From Salinisphaera hydrothermalis C41B8 (GTDB lineage Bacteria; Pseudomonadota; Gammaproteobacteria; Nevskiales; Salinisphaeraceae), in the NCBI RefSeq assembly GCF_000732535.1, contig NZ_APNK01000025.1, positions 1 to 57,328 of the forward strand: 57,328 bases of DNA, given 5' to 3'. Position 1 is the stretch's first letter; every line of letters begins with the position of its first letter. Positions 56,020 to 57,328 of this stretch are shown piece by piece. The notes below the pieces were generated by a model. It ran no database searches. It was not told where the DNA came from and saw nothing but the letters and a program-made list of their open reading frames with translations. The position numbers and the translations under genes were made by a program.

Positions 56020-56282
56020 GTTCCCTGCCCGAGAGGCATTCGCCGGCCGATCGAGCCGGCTCAATCGCGATTCGTCCAAAATAAGAATGACCCGGCGTTT
56101 TCTTCTTCTGCGCGCGGCGCGGCCATCGATTGCTCGCGCCTGTATAAGGTCCGATGTCATCGGCGTCGGTCTGCAGACGATCGGTCTTAAGAGTCTACCT
56201 GATTATGGATGAAGCTCAGCGGGGTCATGACCTGACCCACCGACGGCGGATAATCGAGCCATGACGCTAACGGAGATTTGTC

Positions 56283-57083
56283 ATGGCGATCAATCAGGTC
56301 CAGATGCGACCCGGCCTGTCGCTGGTTGACTTCATGCAGCAGTATGGTACCGAAGCACAATGCGCACAGGCATTGGCCGCAGGGCTTTGTCTACGCAGCG
56401 TGCCTCTGCCGGTTGCACACGACGTTTGAACGCGCGGGCCGCGGTTATTGGCCGTGTCGACGTTGTCGACACCAGACCACGGTCACCGCCGGCACACTCT
56501 TCGATTCGAGGAAACTCCACCTGACGACCTGGTTTCTGGCCATGCATTTGTTGCCGCAAGCCAAGAACAACGTCTCCGCCCTGGCACTGCGGCGCCAGCT
56601 CGGGGTCAACTGACGCATGGCCTGGCGCATCAGACACAAGCTCATGACCGTCATGGCTGAACGCAAGCCGCATCAGACCGTGATCCGCTGTATGCCCTTC
56701 ACATCAAAGGCGGTGGCCGGCTGGCCAACGACGCCTTAACAGCAGACACCGACGCCGTATCGGACGGGCTGCCGGTGTTTTGGCTATTGCGCGCGGAAGC
56801 CGCAAATCACCTCGGGATTGTCACCGGCTCGGGCCGGGCGTCGGCCGAGCATCCCGAATTCCGGTGGGCCAATATCATGCTGGGTAATCTGAAGACCGCC
56901 ATCCATGGCACCTATCACGCCTTCAAGTTCGCCAAGTACGCACCGCGTTACCTGGCCGAGTTTCAGTACCGCTTCAACCGGCGTTATAACCTGCGTTCCA
57001 TACTGCCGCGGCTGCGGCGCGCCGCCGCGACCACCGCGCTGCGGCCCGAGTATCGACTGATGCGGGCTGAGCTTTGTACATAA
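56283..57083 (+). pseudogene. Decayed IS1595-type transposase
   Basis: The first part reads MAINQVQMRPGLSLVDFMQQ and YGTEAQCAQALAA in one frame, then shifts near 56370 into WPQGFV, RHQTTVTAGTLF, LTTWFLAMHLLPQAKNNVSA, which ends at a stop at 56611. Traces (RMAWRIRHKLMTVMAER) continue after the stop, then the middle, including most of the DDE core, is missing. The C-terminus resumes in a third frame (AEHPEFRWANIMLGNLK, YLAEFQYRFNRRYNL) to 57083. The protein type is IS1595 with an N-terminal zinc ribbon that has lost Cys. Ends of the IS were not identified. Confidence 0.85.
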
Positions 57084-57166
57084 TCAAGAAGCATGATGGC
57101 CGTGCTCCACGTCTAAGCAGCCGCGCCAGCAATCTCGATAGGTGATTTGACATGTAATGAATCCTT

Positions 57167-57193
57167 GTTCAATTCTATGCGCAGATATTGAAC
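57167..57193. promoter_or_regulatory. Dyad upstream of the thioesterase gene
   Basis: GTTCAAT (57167-57173) and ATTGAAC (57187-57193) form a perfect 7-bp inverted repeat in an AT-rich stretch, followed by another TTCAATTC half-site (57200 region), 45-70 bases before the thioesterase start. It looks like a promoter-operator for a TetR-type regulator, possibly beyond the window. Confidence 0.4.
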
Positions 57194-57235
57194 CTTGATT
57201 CAATTCTTCGTTGTCGTTAGTTCCGGGAGAGGGCA

Positions 57236-57328
57236 ATGACCATAGATGAACAATTCGAGATCGGCCAGCAGGCACTCAAGGCCCAGGCATTCAGCCAGCT
57301 CGTCGGCGCCGAACTTACCGCTTTTGAT
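57236..57328 (+). CDS. PaaI-family thioesterase, N-terminus only
   Basis: The first 31 codons of a gene cut by the window edge. GGGAGAGGG precedes ATG 57236. The segment AFSQLVGAELTAFD matches the usual start of hotdog-fold PaaI/YigI-type acyl-CoA thioesterases (FSRLLGAEL pattern). The identification rests on this short stretch only. Confidence 0.55.
   Translation, partial: MTIDEQFEIGQQALKAQAFSQLVGAELTAFD

Overview
The window is about 57 kb of dense, high-GC bacterial DNA. It most likely comes from an aerobic gammaproteobacterium. The evidence is a cyoABCD quinol oxidase, two TonB-dependent receptors, a FeoAB uptake system, an EptA-type lipid A phosphoethanolamine transferase, near-consensus Fur boxes, a RegB/RegA-type redox two-component pair, and one chemoreceptor behind a FliA-like promoter. 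I cannot fix the genus; a halophilic Salinisphaera-like lineage is a guess. No rRNA, tRNA, CRISPR array or replication origin was seen.

Layout. (1) 177-4108: cyoABCD, without cyoE, closed by a strong bidirectional terminator. (2) 4251-14037: a sugar-alcohol island. xylB (minus) is divergent from tal, a PfkB sugar kinase, a SmoEFGK-type polyol ABC transporter and a mannitol-type 2-dehydrogenase. Together they would import C5/C6 polyols, oxidise them to ketoses and phosphorylate these. (3) 14248-29624: an iron block. It holds a siderophore receptor, feoA-feoB plus a Cys-rich partner, a fhuCDB-type ABC importer, and an opposing cluster of FhuF-type reductase, PvdE-like exporter and methyltransferase. 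Four Fur-box-like sites sit in front of these units. A FabH-like synthase, a rhodanese and an EptA-like enzyme lie inside the block. (4) 29844-39492: largely unlinked genes: a Baeyer-Villiger-type monooxygenase, a sorbosone-dehydrogenase-like protein, an Old Yellow Enzyme, a BASS-family transporter with an MFS transporter, a chemoreceptor, and a phosphoesterase. (5) 39621-43813: an OprC/NosA-like copper receptor candidate, a RegB/RegA-like pair and a 31-codon-scale membrane peptide gene. (6) 43950-45588: a MITE-like element with two internal hairpins and a truncated second copy, bracketing a TraB-family membrane protein. (7) 45648-55961: a complete candidate tetritol (erythritol/threitol) island. 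It has a SorC/EryD-type regulator, a zinc polyol dehydrogenase, a 29-aa ORF, a DUF2291 protein, an RbsACB-like ABC importer, a DhaK-DhaL kinase, an RpiB-like isomerase and a TIM-like isomerase. The gene set matches the known route tetritol -> L-erythrulose -> L-erythrulose-1-P -> D-erythrulose-4-P -> D-erythrose-4-P. (8) 55962-57328: ten-base GCAGAT repeats, a decayed IS1595-type transposase and the start of a PaaI-type thioesterase.

The two polyol islands feed the pentose phosphate pathway: one yields xylulose-5-P and fructose-6-P, the other erythrose-4-P. In both, the gene for the binding protein is followed by a strong stem-loop, suggesting that the binding protein is expressed above its neighbours. 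The points I judge most worth following are the tetritol island with its unexplained small ORF and DUF2291 protein, the copper-receptor candidate beside RegBA and a micro-membrane peptide, and the two-hairpin MITE around the TraB-family gene.
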